Positions 33,861-46,509 of a stretch of DNA of 64,000 bases are shown here, piece after piece (the stretch's first letter is position 1; the number at the start of each line of letters is the position of its first letter). A model generated the notes under the pieces. The model worked only from the letters and a program-made list of their open reading frames with translations, searched no databases and was not told where the DNA came from. The DNA is from Nageia nagi. Its lineage: Eukaryota > Pinophyta. The stretch is taken from positions 96,348,001 to 96,412,000 of the forward strand of contig JBITNC010000001.1 of assembly GCA_050084985.1 (NCBI GenBank), in the 5' to 3' direction. Position numbers and translations under genes: made by a program.

Positions 33861-36800
33861 GAAAGAGTAAGGCAATACAATGCTTCCAAATTGATTAATT
33901 ACATATCACATTCCTTAAGAAAAAGAGTTTTTGGGATAGCTACTATTATGAATATGTATTAAATTTTGATAACATAGATCCATGCAAAGGTATCTCATCT
34001 AGAAATGCTTTATCTAACTATGAATTCATGAAGTAGGGAAGTGGCACAAAGAAATACTTGGATATCCCAATATGAAATGTGAAAGAGCATATCCATATAG
34101 AAATCACCTTGATAATGAGGAAAAATGTGATAAGATCATTTTTACCTTGGAGCATACAACTATATAATGTTAATGAGATATGAAGTCTCATTAAGAAGGG
34201 GAATATTTACATCTAATGGTATGTCCTATAAAAGTGGCATGTTATCTAGCTCTCTTTGACGTGTAGAATCTAGTAGTGGATCATGTATAGGACCATCTTC
34301 ATCATGTAGGGTAGATAGAATGATAGTGTCTTCAAGTGAAGGCATACTATATGAATATTCTTCATTGCTATCATATGAAAAATGGCTAGTGATAAGATCC
34401 ATCTGAATATATGGTAGAGGATGGTGTTAGAGTATGAGTGGAATAATATTTAATTTTAGTGTTTGATAGAGCATTTTATTCTAATAATTTTGAATTATAT
34501 AATGCAAACCAATATGGAGGAGTGGGATACCATGCATTATAATGAGTGAATTTGTTCCAAAGTAGTAAATATGATTGAGGAAGGTGATGATCCATAAGGT
34601 ATCTTGGTATAATCAAGGATGATTTTAAAGTAGAAAACCTTTATATGACATTACACAAATTGCATATTGGGATATAAATAATATATACCTCATTATAAGG
34701 ATTATTCCATACTTCGTATGTGCAATCTATCTCTATTCATGGTGATGAATATGGCCACAATAGAAAGAACATGTTGATTCTTTCACAGACTTCTCTATAA
34801 TCTTCCATATTAATGAAGTAATATTCATTGATATTTATTATGGAATCTTCTTCATTAAATTAAAATTCCCATTCATAAGGTCAATCTTATTGGACATAAA
34901 TGAGAGCCACTTATTCTTGAATCTTAATAGGTGCTTGTAGAAGCATCCAAAGTTTAAGAATTTTGGTATGAAGGAGTAGCATCAAGTATTGATCCTCTTG
35001 ATATCATGCTCATAAGTTATATCAAATGGAGCATGTGGTGATGGTATTATTTTTGACTATCCTCAAGGAGGTGGATGTGGAAATATTCCTTAAATGTAAA
35101 GGAATCATGGATTCATGGAATTAGAAGCAACTCCAAGGTAGTGACCACTAATAAAATAATCACTATAATAATAAATGATCCTCTCTATGAGAATTATTTC
35201 TATAAGAAATTATATTTTCTCATCATCAAAAGTATTTGTGAGTACCACCCAATTAAGGCCATGATAACTAAGCCTATTTGTGAAGGTATAATTTAATGAT
35301 ATCTAAGGTAAGGATGTAGGCCAATATAGACATACATATTCATGAGCACAACATCTTCTGATTCAATGTTATGTAACATATATCTAGAATTCATGTGGAT
35401 AAGAAGATAGAGTCCTTAGATATGTGCATCCCATGCTTGGGTCCTTGAATTAGAAATCTAATGGTGATAAAACTTTTCTAAAATTTCTAATGGAAGATGT
35501 GTGAAACAATGTATAATTCATTCAAGAATTCTAGCTATTATTGAGTGATAAGTATCTCCTAGATATCTTGGTGGAATGGTTGGATGATGGAAGACAACAG
35601 GAGCTCTACTGATCATATTAAATAAGTGAAATTGTTATACTACTATACTATAAGAAGAAATAATTGGAATATCATCATCATTGATATCTTCTAGTGGAGG
35701 TATATCCTCATCATTGCTATTTCTATTATCATTAATATCCATATCTTTTGGTTGCTATTATGGATCATTATATGAGTCTTAATCATCTATCTATGGTGGA
35801 GAACTAGGTCCATCAGTTGGACCATTATCATCTTCTAAATTGGAATCATTTGAAGTATCTAAATCATACGAGTTATCTGAATCATCTAAGGTATATGAAT
35901 CATTTGAGGTATCTAAATCATATGAGGTATCTGTATCCATCAAATCATTTGAAGCCTCTAGCTCTAAGTGATCTATGACTAATGATCTAATGTAACCTAG
36001 AGAAGAATAGGATATCATGCTTAGATGTAAGTAAATTTTATCTTCATTATAGGAAAATCATAAGGGAAATGTCCATGCACAAATAATCTAATGTAGTCAA
36101 GGCCTATCAAGTGAATAGGTAATGTACGAGTGACATGATGTAATATCTATATAAGGATCTTTACTATGATAACTTATTCTTGATGATATGTCCATGCGCA
36201 TGTGTTTAGTCTATCTCAATGTGGGGTTGAGACTAAGGCTAAAGGACACAAAATATGTTAATCCTCTCAATATGCTCTACCATATTGTGATTAGAAATAA
36301 AGTCCATCATATTAAGGTCAATAACATGATTTACAAAATCATCTAAAAAACCCTCAAATGATAACATATTTTCTCCAATTTCTTGTATGATTATCTTTGC
36401 TACAGTTACTTGAACTTCTAATGGTGATTTTAGGAAATTCTAAAACTTTGGAACATGAGCAAAGAGAAATCCCATCATATAGCAATCACCTGGATATGAT
36501 CTTATGAGAATAAATCATTGAGGTGATGATGTGATATGTAATATATAATGAGAAGGGATAATTCATGCTCTACCTCATGGAAATGGTCATGAAAATATAT
36601 ACTAGGCACAAAGGAAATGAGGACATGTGAGAACTACATTAAATCTAGAAAACTATATGGGAATGAACCAATCACCAAAATCATATTTGATTCTCTCTAA
36701 GAAGTATGTAAAAGTAATTCAATCTACTTATGCTCAAAACTATTTCTTGTGTGATCCATTAGAACATATCAAGCTAAATCCTATCTATGAAAGTGCAATC

Positions 36801-37182
36801 TAATCTGATAGGAAATGATGAAGGCCATAAGAAATATATCAAATTTACTAATGTAATATCCTCCTCATCGATACTATCTAGCATTCCCTTGGCACACATA
36901 AAGATGATAAGGGTGGATCTATGAATGAAAATGTCCTATGCATAGATTCTATGTTAACCAATCATATAATAAATAATATTCTATTGAATTCTACTAGGGA
37001 GGTGTGCAAAATGCTAAATCATATTATCAGGTGATGTATATGGTGCTCAATAATAAGTATCACCCTAATATATAAGAACCATGGGTAGGATGGATTTAGA
37101 TGAAGAAGGTCCATCTACCATGTTACTATGTGAGACTAATACAATAAATGACTAGAAGTATTATCTTATGGTGGAAACTATT
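33861..37182 (-). mobile_element. unresolved retroelement-like stretch
   Basis: On the minus strand this is partly open and acidic (e.g. SFSYDSNEEYSYSMPSLED-like reading near 34370-34320, and a Asp/Ser-rich frame at 35791-36018). It lies between Copia-D and Copia-A in the orientation expected for upstream parts of Gypsy-B, but no diagnostic domain was recognised. It may be the gag side of Gypsy-B or another decayed element. No host gene is evident. Confidence 0.35.
35843..35945 (-). repeat. 54-bp tandem repeat encoding Asp/Ser-rich peptide
   Basis: Two adjacent copies start at 35843 and 35897 (GAATCATTTGA...). On the minus strand they encode alternating DLDTSNDS-type residues without a stop. 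Confidence 0.6.
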
Positions 37183-37745
37183 TGAAGGATTTAATTTAGA
37201 TGACTAAATTAATAATTACCCAAGATCACTTGAAAGCTATCTATAATTACTTAAGAATTAAGAACACAAACTCACATAGCATTCACACAAAATGGAATCA
37301 ATATAAAGTGGTTCCTCCAACTATGGGAGTGCATCCATTAATATAAGATTTTATTCTCAAAGAGCAATCTCTTATAACTCACTTTCTCACTTCTCCTACA
37401 ACCTGGATAAGAGCATAACTTTTATAAAAACTTGAGTGAGTGATCTCAAGGAGAGGGCTCTCTATTTTATAGGTCAAAATCCTCCCTTGGATCACGCTTT
37501 TCACCATTGTGCGATGTCATGAAATGCAACACCCTTTTACCTAAGGGGCATGCTCATGAGATGTAGTGTAGGAAAATTCACATTATCTTATTCATAAATA
37601 CTTAAAAGATATCTAAGGATACTTTTAAGTATTAGTGAATTTACATTATCACATTCACTAAGTACTTAAGGTATCTATGAATAACCTTAAATATTAAGTG
37701 AATTACATTAAGAGACCTTACAATAATGCATTATATATTCTGACA
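37183..37745 (-). repeat. Copia-A 3' LTR (left)
   Basis: It starts TGAAGGATTTAA and ends at CA 37744-37745. On the minus strand TTAAGAGAGAG immediately precedes it as the polypurine tract (37746-37756). The TATA box is altered here to TATAAAATA on the minus strand (37463-37471). Confidence 0.85.
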
Positions 37746-38789
37746 CTCTCTCTTAATGCAATATTGGGGTAGAGCAAAGAGAAGAGAAGAAAGAGAGAGT
37801 TATCCTTTGTAGAGATACAATTGAGGATGAGAACATTGACATATTTATGAAATAAGTAATATATTTGATTGAGGCTCACTACTTTACCGTTTGACAAATG
37901 GTTTACAATACAATCATTAACTACAACTAGTTTTACTGTATAAAGTAGTTATTCAATAACAAGTTGACATGATGAGCCTCCATGATCCTACTCAATTGAA
38001 GTAGGTAACCTATACTATTAAGAAGAAACCTGCAAGCTACAAGAATATCATAAACAAGATTAGTTATATGCATCATATAAATATTCATATCAATATAAGA
38101 TAGAAGAATTAATTAATACCATCTATAAATTGATAAATGGTGCACTATAAATCATCATGAAGATGCTAAGTCAATGCTCATAATCACCTTTTGTATATAA
38201 AAAATATATTTTATCAACATAAAAAATTAGAGCATAAACACATATTAGTTCCTCACATATGGATAACTAAATAATCCCAAAAAGAACATACTAATTCCTA
38301 GCATATAGATAATTGAAATAGTGCTAGTATAAGCTATCATATACTTAAAATTATACAATTAGTTCCTCACAAAGATCAAACTAACTATGAAGTCATACAC
38401 AAAAAGATCAACACTATACAACAAAAATAATTCTGCTAGGGATGAAGTTGTTATAATAGATGTGAATTTAATAAGAATTCAACTTACACTACCCCTTGAG
38501 GGAAACTTCACCAACACAATATATTCCCTAAGCTTGCAAAATTGATATTCAAGAAGGGCTTGATGAATAAATTAGTAGAGTTTAGGACTAATGGAAAATA
38601 CTACAATTGTAGGATACCATCCAAAACCTTGTTCTTGACAAAATGTGCTTGGATTTCAACATATTTTATTCTCTAATGAAAAATAGGGTTCTTTACCAAA
38701 GAAATAGCCAACTAATTATATGAAGAAATATGAGATGGATGACCTTGTTCATACCCAATTTCATTTAAAGATGCCTAATCCAAATAGCT

Positions 38790-39990
38790 TCTTGGGCCAT
38801 GAATGATATGGTTTCAATGTAAGAAGTAGTAGTAGGCTACTTCTTGGAATCCCAAGAGATAACACCTAAACCAATGCTAAGCACATAAGCAAAGGTTCAT
38901 TCATCTCTATCTCCTCCATAGTTAGAATCTAAGTATCTTGAGAGAAAAAATTAGGAAAACTTGGAATACTTGAGAGTAAGACCCTCCATTCCTATAATAT
39001 ACCTAAGATTTTCTTAACAACATTGAGGTGATTAATATATAATTTTTGCATAAATTATGCTATAAGATTTACTGTAAAGGCATATCTAGCTTAAAGATAA
39101 TCATATAAAGTAACTGCCAATTAATTATTTGTAAGATGTAGCATCTACCAACTGAGAGTTGAGTATAAGAGATAGAGTTATTTGAGAGGATATTGGAATC
39201 ATAGTAGGTTTGCAATCCTCCATTCTAGACTTTTGCAATATGTATAATATATAATTGGATTAACTAAAGTTAGTACAATCCTTGTATTGGTACACTTGCA
39301 TACTAAGGTAGCAGTTCAAGAGATCAAGACCAATCATTTCAAATATTTCTTTAAGTTTGGATATGCACTCTTAGATGATTTTATCATTGTTTCCTATGAT
39401 CAAAAGATCATCCACATAGAGAAGAATAAATACCAAGTCTTGTATATAATTAAGTATATATATATATTGAAATTGAATAAGCACTTAAAAAATCCAATAT
39501 TTGCAAAGAATCTTAAAATTATTTTATACTAGGCTTTAGGTTCTTGCTTAAGTCCATACAAGGACTTATTTAGCTTGCACAAAAGGGACTCTTTGCCTTC
39601 CATAACAAACCCTTTTGGTTGATTCATGTAGATCTTCATATCTAAGTCACCATTGATAAAAGCACTCTTGATGTCAATTTGAAAAACTTTCCATCCTTGA
39701 GCTGCTAAAAGAGGAAGGATTAACCTGACTATGGGAATCTTTACCATTAGAGAAAAGGTTTCCTCATAATCAACTCCATATTTATGAGCGAAACCCTTGG
39801 CTAATAACCTTGCCTTATATTTCCCATGTTCCCTAATTGAATTATATTTAACATTGTAAATCCACTTATTACCAATCACATTTAGCTCATTGGGATAGGG
39901 AACCAAGTGTCAAGTTTGATTTTTCATTAGAGTCTCATAATCCACTTTTATGGATTCCATCCAACATTTGTGCTTCAAAGATTTCTTAAA
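38790..39990 (-). pseudogene. Copia-A reverse transcriptase and RNase H relic
   Basis: The frame at 39529-39906 reads NELNVIGNKWIYNVKYNS, then ARLLAKGFAHKYGVDYEETF, FQIDIKSAFINGDL and CKLNKSLYGLKQEP, the fingers and palm of copia RT. The catalytic YVDDLLIIGNN lies near 39418-39385. RNase H follows with SWDSKK and EAIWIRHL near 38860-38780. Stops and shifts separate the parts. Confidence 0.85.
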
Positions 39991-40079
39991 TGATGAGGGT
40001 TCATTATTGCTATGAATTTTGGAAAATAAGGATTTATTTAAGATCATATTTCTTGTTATTCTTTTTGTTAAAGAATTTT

Positions 40080-41000
40080 GCTATTGAGGTGACTTATCTA
40101 CACTAATATGCAACCGGTTAGATGCAACATAAGAATCATCAAGATCATTTAGGTCCTCATAAGAAGTAGATTCCTTAAGAAGTTCATTGAAATTTACATC
40201 CCTTGAGATAATCACTACTCTAAAGGAAGGGGAGTAGATCTTGTAACCTCTATGTTGACTCTCATAGCCTACAAATATGCACTTTTATATCTCTTATCCA
40301 ACTTCTTTATTTTCTCAAAAAAATGAAGGCATATGCATCACAACCAAAGAACCATATGAGAGATATTAGGTTCCTTTCCCATACATGCCTCATATAGGGT
40401 TTTAACTTCAACTAATTTCATAGGTAACCTATTCAAGGTGTAGATTATAGTGTTCACAACTTCACTTCATAAGAAACTAGGGAGATTTCCCAACATACAC
40501 CTAGCCATTTCTTAAATGATTCTATTCTTTATTTTAGCAACACCATTTTTATAAGTGTAAGGGATTGTGAACTACCTCTTTATATTATATTTGGTATAAT
40601 AGTCATTGAATTCATTACTATTATATTCATCCTATTATCAAATCTCAATATCTTGATTTTCAACATAGTATGATTTTCAACTAAGGATGTGAAATCTTTG
40701 AACCTGTCAAATGTTTGATCCTTGTGCTCAAGTAGATAAGCAAATATCATCTTACTAAAGTGGTTAATGAAGGTCAAGACATAATATTTTCTCCAAGAGT
40801 CTTAGTCTAAAATAGATCCATCAAATATGAATACATAAGATGAAGAGATTGTGTTGCTCTTATCATGTTATCTTTCTCAAACTTTTGCCTATTCATCTTG
40901 CCTAAGATGCACTTCTCACAAAGATCAATTATGTATGATATTTGAGATTCAATGACTTGAATACTTTTATGGTTAAGGTTATATTTTTCTCAAATATTTG
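40080..41000 (-). pseudogene. Copia-A integrase relic
   Basis: On the minus strand FINHFSKMIFAYLLEHKDQT (near 40777-40715) holds the first catalytic region of the copia integrase core, with the first Asp apparently replaced, and LRFDNR near 40640 the second. Near 40920-40890 a CILGKMNRQKFEK-like segment is the GAG-pre-integrase end. The similarity to Copia-B continues to about 41110 and then stops. Confidence 0.7.
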
Positions 41001-41235
41001 TGGCTAAGCACACTTTCAAAAAAAACCCAACTTAAACTAGGTAAATACAATTATCAATTTAGGAACATAGAAAATAAATTTTATGACTCTCCCATTGATT
41101 ACTACACTTCCATTCTTATGGAGTTCAAAATTGAATTGTATGAAACAACTAATGCACCATACAAACATATCTATCTAAAAAAAAATAACAATCTAAATAA
41201 AAATACTCTAAAAATAAATATAATACATTTTGATA

Positions 41236-41540
41236 ATAAGAAGGCCACAAGTCAAGATGTATATGTCACAAGCCATAATATTCCAAATTGATGCATAAGT
41301 TATTATCTATTAACAAACATGTTGATATGAAGGTCTTAAGGTCTCCTTCAACAATATTATTTCCTATATGAAGAACAAGCCACAACATGCAAACTTAATC
41401 ATACCATAAGTCAAGGTGCATAAAGTTCTTATCTATTTACAAACATGTTGATTTAGAGGTTTAAGGTATCCTTGAACAATATTATAACATAGATGAAGAA
41501 CGTACCAGCTTGACCATGCCACAAGTTTAGATGCATATGA
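41236..41540. repeat. ~126-bp tandem repeat in Copia-A
   Basis: ACAAACATGTTGAT occurs at about 41313 and 41439, and GTGCATAA-type flanks recur with the same 126-bp period; a third partial unit begins at about 41519. It lies where Copia-B has gag. Confidence 0.7.
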
Positions 41541-41694
41541 TGGAATAAAGGAAGTGGCACTAATCCATCAATCATGAATTCAATTTTTATTATTCTATAA
41601 ACATGTATATTCTTTCCAAAAATGAAATCAATTCATAATGGATAAAATTCCCAAAAATGGAAGTAAAATGGTATAAATTGCAATTTGAAGAAAG

Positions 41695-41850
41695 GTAAAC
41701 ATTTTTAACCACTCCAACAATTTGCAATTTTGGATAAGGGAAAACCTTTTTAACCACTAAAATAATTTGTAGTCATGGAGAAGGAAAACCATTTTAACCA
41801 CTCTATGAATTTGTAGTCATGGAGAAGTGCAAACCTTTTTAACCACTCCA
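41695..41850. repeat. ~46-bp tandem repeat, four copies, in Copia-A
   Basis: Four copies of a unit containing TTTTTAACCACTC and AATTTGTAGTCATGGAGAAG-like sequence begin at about 41702, 41747, 41791 and 41837. Confidence 0.7.
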
Positions 41851-42235
41851 TCCACTCCAACTCTATAGTAAGAAAGAGGAACGTAAACAAGGATAAACTT
41901 CTCAATCATGAAATTAGATTAGCATAAATATATAAGCATGTATAAACTTTCAAAAATGAAAGTAGATTAGCATGAATCCAAAAACATAGATAAATTTTCA
42001 ACAAATAAGGTGGCATCAATCCAAAATATGGCAATAATTAATCCATTGGCAAAAAAAAAAAACTACATATATTGCCAATTTGCAGTATATACAAAATTTA
42101 AAGGTTTTATTGCTAATGCAATAAGATTATTTACCAATTTATTTAAGGAAAAAATATTTGCAACAATGCCACTAGATTCTATGAAATGAAATTAACATTA
42201 CACTATGTAAAATAATTATAATTTGATGAGTAAAT

Positions 42236-44870
42236 TATCTAACCATCATTGTTGAATTTGTTCAAATCAATCATACATGCTGAATTTTAACCAAAGATAA
42301 TCAATAAGGCATGCTTAAATTGTTTAATAAATTTTAAATGAGCAAAGAGTTTACAATCAAATCAAATTGTATATCCATACATCCAACATTTTTTCATGTT
42401 GAGGTTGTTTTCTTGTTAAAAAAATAGGTCTTCACCTAGATGTTCACATGCAACACTTATTGATGAAATCTAAGCCATGATAGAGTCCATTTCCTACCCA
42501 TTTTTAACCAATTCTCATATGGTCAGAAATATACTCTTGTCAAGGAGTATTAGTTATTTTTCAAGGGTGTGACATATGTTGGATTGACCAAATTATTATC
42601 TTGATTAGGTTTCAAGTTTTCCTCCTAGGTTATTAAGATAATCCTTGATTGGACATGCAAACATGTGTGGTATCACTACACATATGCCTATCCACCTATA
42701 GGGAGTTATTTACAAACTAATAAAGGACTTAAGGAAAATTAAGATGTACATACTTGACACCATTTGGATTGATGGACTAAAAATTCAATCTAGCTTATCC
42801 TCCCCTCCTAGCTCCCCAAACTAGTCATTTTGCAAAATAAATATAAAAATGTGTTCATTTTAGGGGATGCACTTTCACTATTTGTGATTTTTACAAACAA
42901 TAAAAGTAATGTGCTTAACATAAAGTAAAGAGCTTAAAAAATGATACATCATCCAAAATTGAAACCTAAGAGTGCAATGGGTTTTGTTACCAACCCCAAG
43001 AGGACTTATTTTGAAAAATGCATGAGTTCATTATTTTTAAGTAAAAATAATAAAAACAAGGAGTCCCCCCATTTTACTTAAAAAATTTAACATAGAAAAA
43101 AAATCACCCTCTTTTTACTATAGCATAAAAAATCATTCCACCCTTTAAAGGCATAAAATATTACTATATTAAACCTTTTTAATGAAGGAAAACATGACTT
43201 AAAATATTACTCATTTAAAACTTGAGGAAAAAAAATCACTCTTTTAAAAATCACCCCTCTATTTAAAAATTTATCAATAATCTCCCTGCCTCCCCCTCAT
43301 TTAAAAAAAGAAGAAGAGGATAAGAAAAAAAAATTTCGCCTTGAATACTTTCAAAAAATTAACTTCAATTTTTAGAGTTTAAAAAATATATCTCTTTTTG
43401 AAAAGAAATAATAATACTCTCCTCCCCCCTTCCTTTTTTTTTTAGAAAAAAGGAAATCACATTTACCAAAGGGGTTATTATAGGTTTAATAAATAATTAT
43501 TTAAAGAAATATCTAATAAAAGTGCATGTTTTACCATTGGAATAACAATAAGGAGGGTTAAACATGGAATTAAAATATTTAATCCCTATCCACCAAACTA
43601 CAACAAAATTGAATGAATTTCACTATTTCACCAAATGCAATAAACAAAGTGAAGCTTGCATTCCATGAAATTTATAACAAGGTTTTTTATTTTAGTTTTT
43701 TTTTAAAACACATATGGAGGGGGGAAGATGTGCAATGGGTGGTAGGCCATAAGCCTAGAAGGGATGAAATAAGGGTGGTACGAGGTTGCACTAAGGGTAG
43801 GACTAGTGGAGGCATTAGGGGGTCAGTGTAGGTGATGAGAAGTTGCTATAGGGATTTGGGTTGCAAGAGATGATAGGTGAGAGAAGAGCCTAGGGAGCAG
43901 GGAGAGGCTACTAGCTAGGTGGAGAGGGGAAGAGATAGGGGTTGCATGATGCCTTATGATCTAGGAATGGGTTATTAAGCAATAAAAACATAACCTTTAT
44001 CACTTAAAAATGATAGAACATAATGGTCATGGGGAGTCAAGTGAACGAGTGATGCAAGATGAGTGGTGCATTACATGATGAGGTTAGGGTCAGGTGGGTT
44101 GATCGAGATGGATGCTAGGTGGTGGGAAAACTATAGTAGGCCTAATGGTGTATGAGGAGTAGGATGTGATGGACCTATGACCAGGTTTGGTTGATCAAAT
44201 CATCGAAGGGGAGGGGTGGGCAGGACTTGGAACATAGTGAGCCACCAACTTTTTGGTGGTTTACAACCAAAACATTCAATGCTAATCACTTTCAACTACA
44301 TTTTTGTTGGATTTCCATAGTTTATTTTTTTGTATAAAATAATATAAGTTTTGTTGATTGCCCTCCTCCATTTATTTCCTTTTACATAGTGTATAACTTT
44401 TAAAATAATAACCTCTTTTTAAAAATTAATAGTAATCCCCTTTTTTTAATAAATCATGAATTCATTTTTAATAAATTCCTCCCTTTCTATTACATAAATA
44501 ATAATAATATATTTTTGTAATAATAATTTTGATAAAAATTGCAATTTTAAAAATTTGCAAATTTATTAAAAAATGTAGGAAATAAATAATTTTATTTGTA
44601 TGCAAATTTAAATTTACAACTAACATAAAAGGTTAGTATGGATTTTATAGTAATAATATATTTTAGGATACAAAAATATTAGTATCATTATAAAAATGAT
44701 CTAAGATTCAACATAAAAGGAAGAGAAGGAAGGATGTTATACCTTCATAAATCTTTTACCTCAATAAGGATGTAGATGAACCTTTAAGAAAAAGTATTAA
44801 GGAGTAGGAATAACCTCCCCTATATTGAATAAGAACCTCCAAGAATGTTGAAGAGAAACCTCAAAGAATT
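42236..44870 (-). mobile_element. Copia-A long AT-rich leader with G-rich block
   Basis: This aligns with the 50830-53810 part of Copia-B but has no gag or other protein similarity. A block at about 43715-44250 is strongly G-rich on the + strand (C-rich in the element's sense strand) inside otherwise very AT-rich DNA. The position, next to the primer-binding site, makes it an untranslated leader of ~2.6 kb. Confidence 0.55.
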
Positions 44871-44884
44871 GCTCTAATACCAAT
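44871..44884 (-). other. Copia-A primer-binding site
   Basis: On the minus strand ATTGGTATTAGAGC directly follows the LTR end. It matches the common plant copia primer-binding site for initiator tRNA-Met (TGGTATCAGAGC) with one C-to-T change. Confidence 0.8.
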
Positions 44885-45401
44885 TGAAGGGTTTAAGCCT
44901 ATATGACTAAATTCTTAATTATCCAATATTAGTTTAAATCTCTCTATAATTTTTTAAACATTAAGAACACAAACTCAAGTAGCATTCACACAAGATGAAC
45001 AAATATAAAGTGGTTCTTGAAACCATGGGATTACATAGAGTGGTTCTTGACACTCTCTTACAACTCATTTTCTCACTTCTTCTACAACCTAGACAAGAGC
45101 ATAACTTTTCTACAAACTTGAATGAGTGATCTCAAGGATAGGGCCCTCTATTTATAGGCCAAAATCCTCCCTTGGATCACCCTTTTAGCCATTGTATAAT
45201 GTCATAACATGTAACAACCTTTCACTCAAGGGGCATGCTCATGAGATAGAGTGTAGGAAAGTTACATTATCTTATTCATAAATATTTAAAAGCTATCTAG
45301 AGATACTTTTAAGTATTAGTGAATTTACATTATCATATTCACTAAATACTTAAGATATCTAGGGATAACATTAAGTATTAAGTGAATTATATATTCCAAC
45401 A
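44885..45401 (-). repeat. Copia-A 5' LTR (right)
   Basis: It starts TGAAGGGTTTAAG and ends TTCCAACA. It aligns with the left LTR with small deletions. The minus-strand TATA box TATAAATA is at 45149-45156. Confidence 0.85.
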
Positions 45402-46162
45402 TTATTGCATAGCCCCTCTAGTGTTAGATTCTGAAAAATCCATGTCAAAAAATTCTTTTACTAGCGATATAGTATTATTTGTACTTTCAAACTCCTTATC
45501 ATTTTTTGAAGAAGATGAATGATCCTCCCAATCATGTTCATCCTTTCAGAGAGAGGATTTATAATATCCTAGTCCAGTCATATCATTAGGGACTCTATAA
45601 GTGGTTTTGAGTGGATATGGGATTCCATGTTCATATTTTCCAATACTAGGACCTTTCTAATTGAACTTTTCTTTACAATACTATTCAAGAACAATTAAGC
45701 TAAAGGGATGGATAATTGTTACATCAAAATAAACTATAGACATATTTGATAGTAGGTTTAAGATGGGCAAGGTTCCTCCATAGACCAAGTTAGACTCATG
45801 AGATGGGACTCCAAAGGAAATTATTGTGCCTTAGTTTGGATTATAAGTTTTTTTAGTATTAGGGTGTCCAAGGTATTTCATGGTTTGCACAAGTATTGGT
45901 GTATTAAAAATATTATATTATCCCATACTGATATTAGCAAAGTGAACTACCTTCTCTTTGCCTTTTAAGAAAAAGTATAAGGAGAAGAGGTGGATGGAGC
46001 AGCTCCTGGAGAATTGGATATGGAAGGACTAGTTAAGGAAGTAGACGGTTTAGAAGCATTGATTGAGGGCTTTGTTTTGAGCAAGCTCATTCAAGAGGAT
46101 AAGGATTTCATGAAAAAAGGATGCATTGTTACAAAACTCAAATGGGTTTAGGTCATCAAGGA
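45402..46162 (-). mobile_element. unresolved retroelement-like stretch between two Copia elements
   Basis: The minus strand is largely open: KYEHGIPYPLKTTYRVPNDM near 45650-45590, LVKEFFDMDFSESNT near 45470-45425, and a Ser/Pro-rich segment near 46080-46000. Style and orientation suggest the upstream part of the Gypsy-B relic, since Copia-A inserted precisely between this and 37182. The + strand is also open at about 45985-46143 (acidic, no known motif), which may be an antisense shadow. Confidence 0.4.
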
Positions 46163-46509
46163 TGATGGAATTAAGAATTAAATACCTAATTCATATATGC
46201 CAAGATTATATGAAAGCTCTTTCAAACATAAATACTCAAAGCATAAATAATTTCATAAATTGACACAATGTAAAGTGGTTCCTCCAATCATGGGTGTACA
46301 TCCACTAACTAATATCTTTCTCATTCATAAAGATAACTCTCTTTTAAGACCTCTTTCTTCCTCTCCTAATCCTAATCCTAGAACTTAACTTTGTTTCAAA
46401 TTTTGGTGTGTGATCTCAAGGAGAGGGCCTTCTATTTATAGGCTAAAATCCTCCCTTGGATCACCCTTTTAACCATTATATAAAGACATGGCATGCTTTA
46501 CCTTTTTAT
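46163..46509 (-). repeat. Copia-B 3' LTR, truncated
   Basis: It aligns with the first ~370 bp of the Copia-A LTRs, including the TATA box (46433-46440). It then jumps at about 46509 straight to sequence matching Copia-A internal DNA near 38159, so the rest of the LTR and the polypurine tract are deleted. Confidence 0.75.

Larger units (their letters stand above)
37183..45401 (-). mobile_element. Copia-A: near-complete Ty1/copia element
   Basis: Two LTRs (37183-37745 and 44885-45401) flank minus-strand RNase H, RT and integrase relics. A primer-binding site lies next to the right LTR and a polypurine tract next to the left one. Flanking pentamers CTATT (37178-37182) and TTATT (45402-45406) are a one-mismatch target duplication. 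Between PBS and integrase lies ~4 kb with no recognisable gag but with tandem repeats and a G-rich block. All coding parts are broken. Confidence 0.88.

Noticed and set aside
35791-36018. acidic 75-codon minus-strand frame as a host gene
   Set aside because: It is produced by a short tandem repeat inside a retroelement-like stretch, with no exon structure around it.
41236-41850. CRISPR-like array
   Set aside because: Units are contiguous and degenerate, with no constant-repeat and variable-spacer pattern; these are tandem repeats in a plant retroelement.
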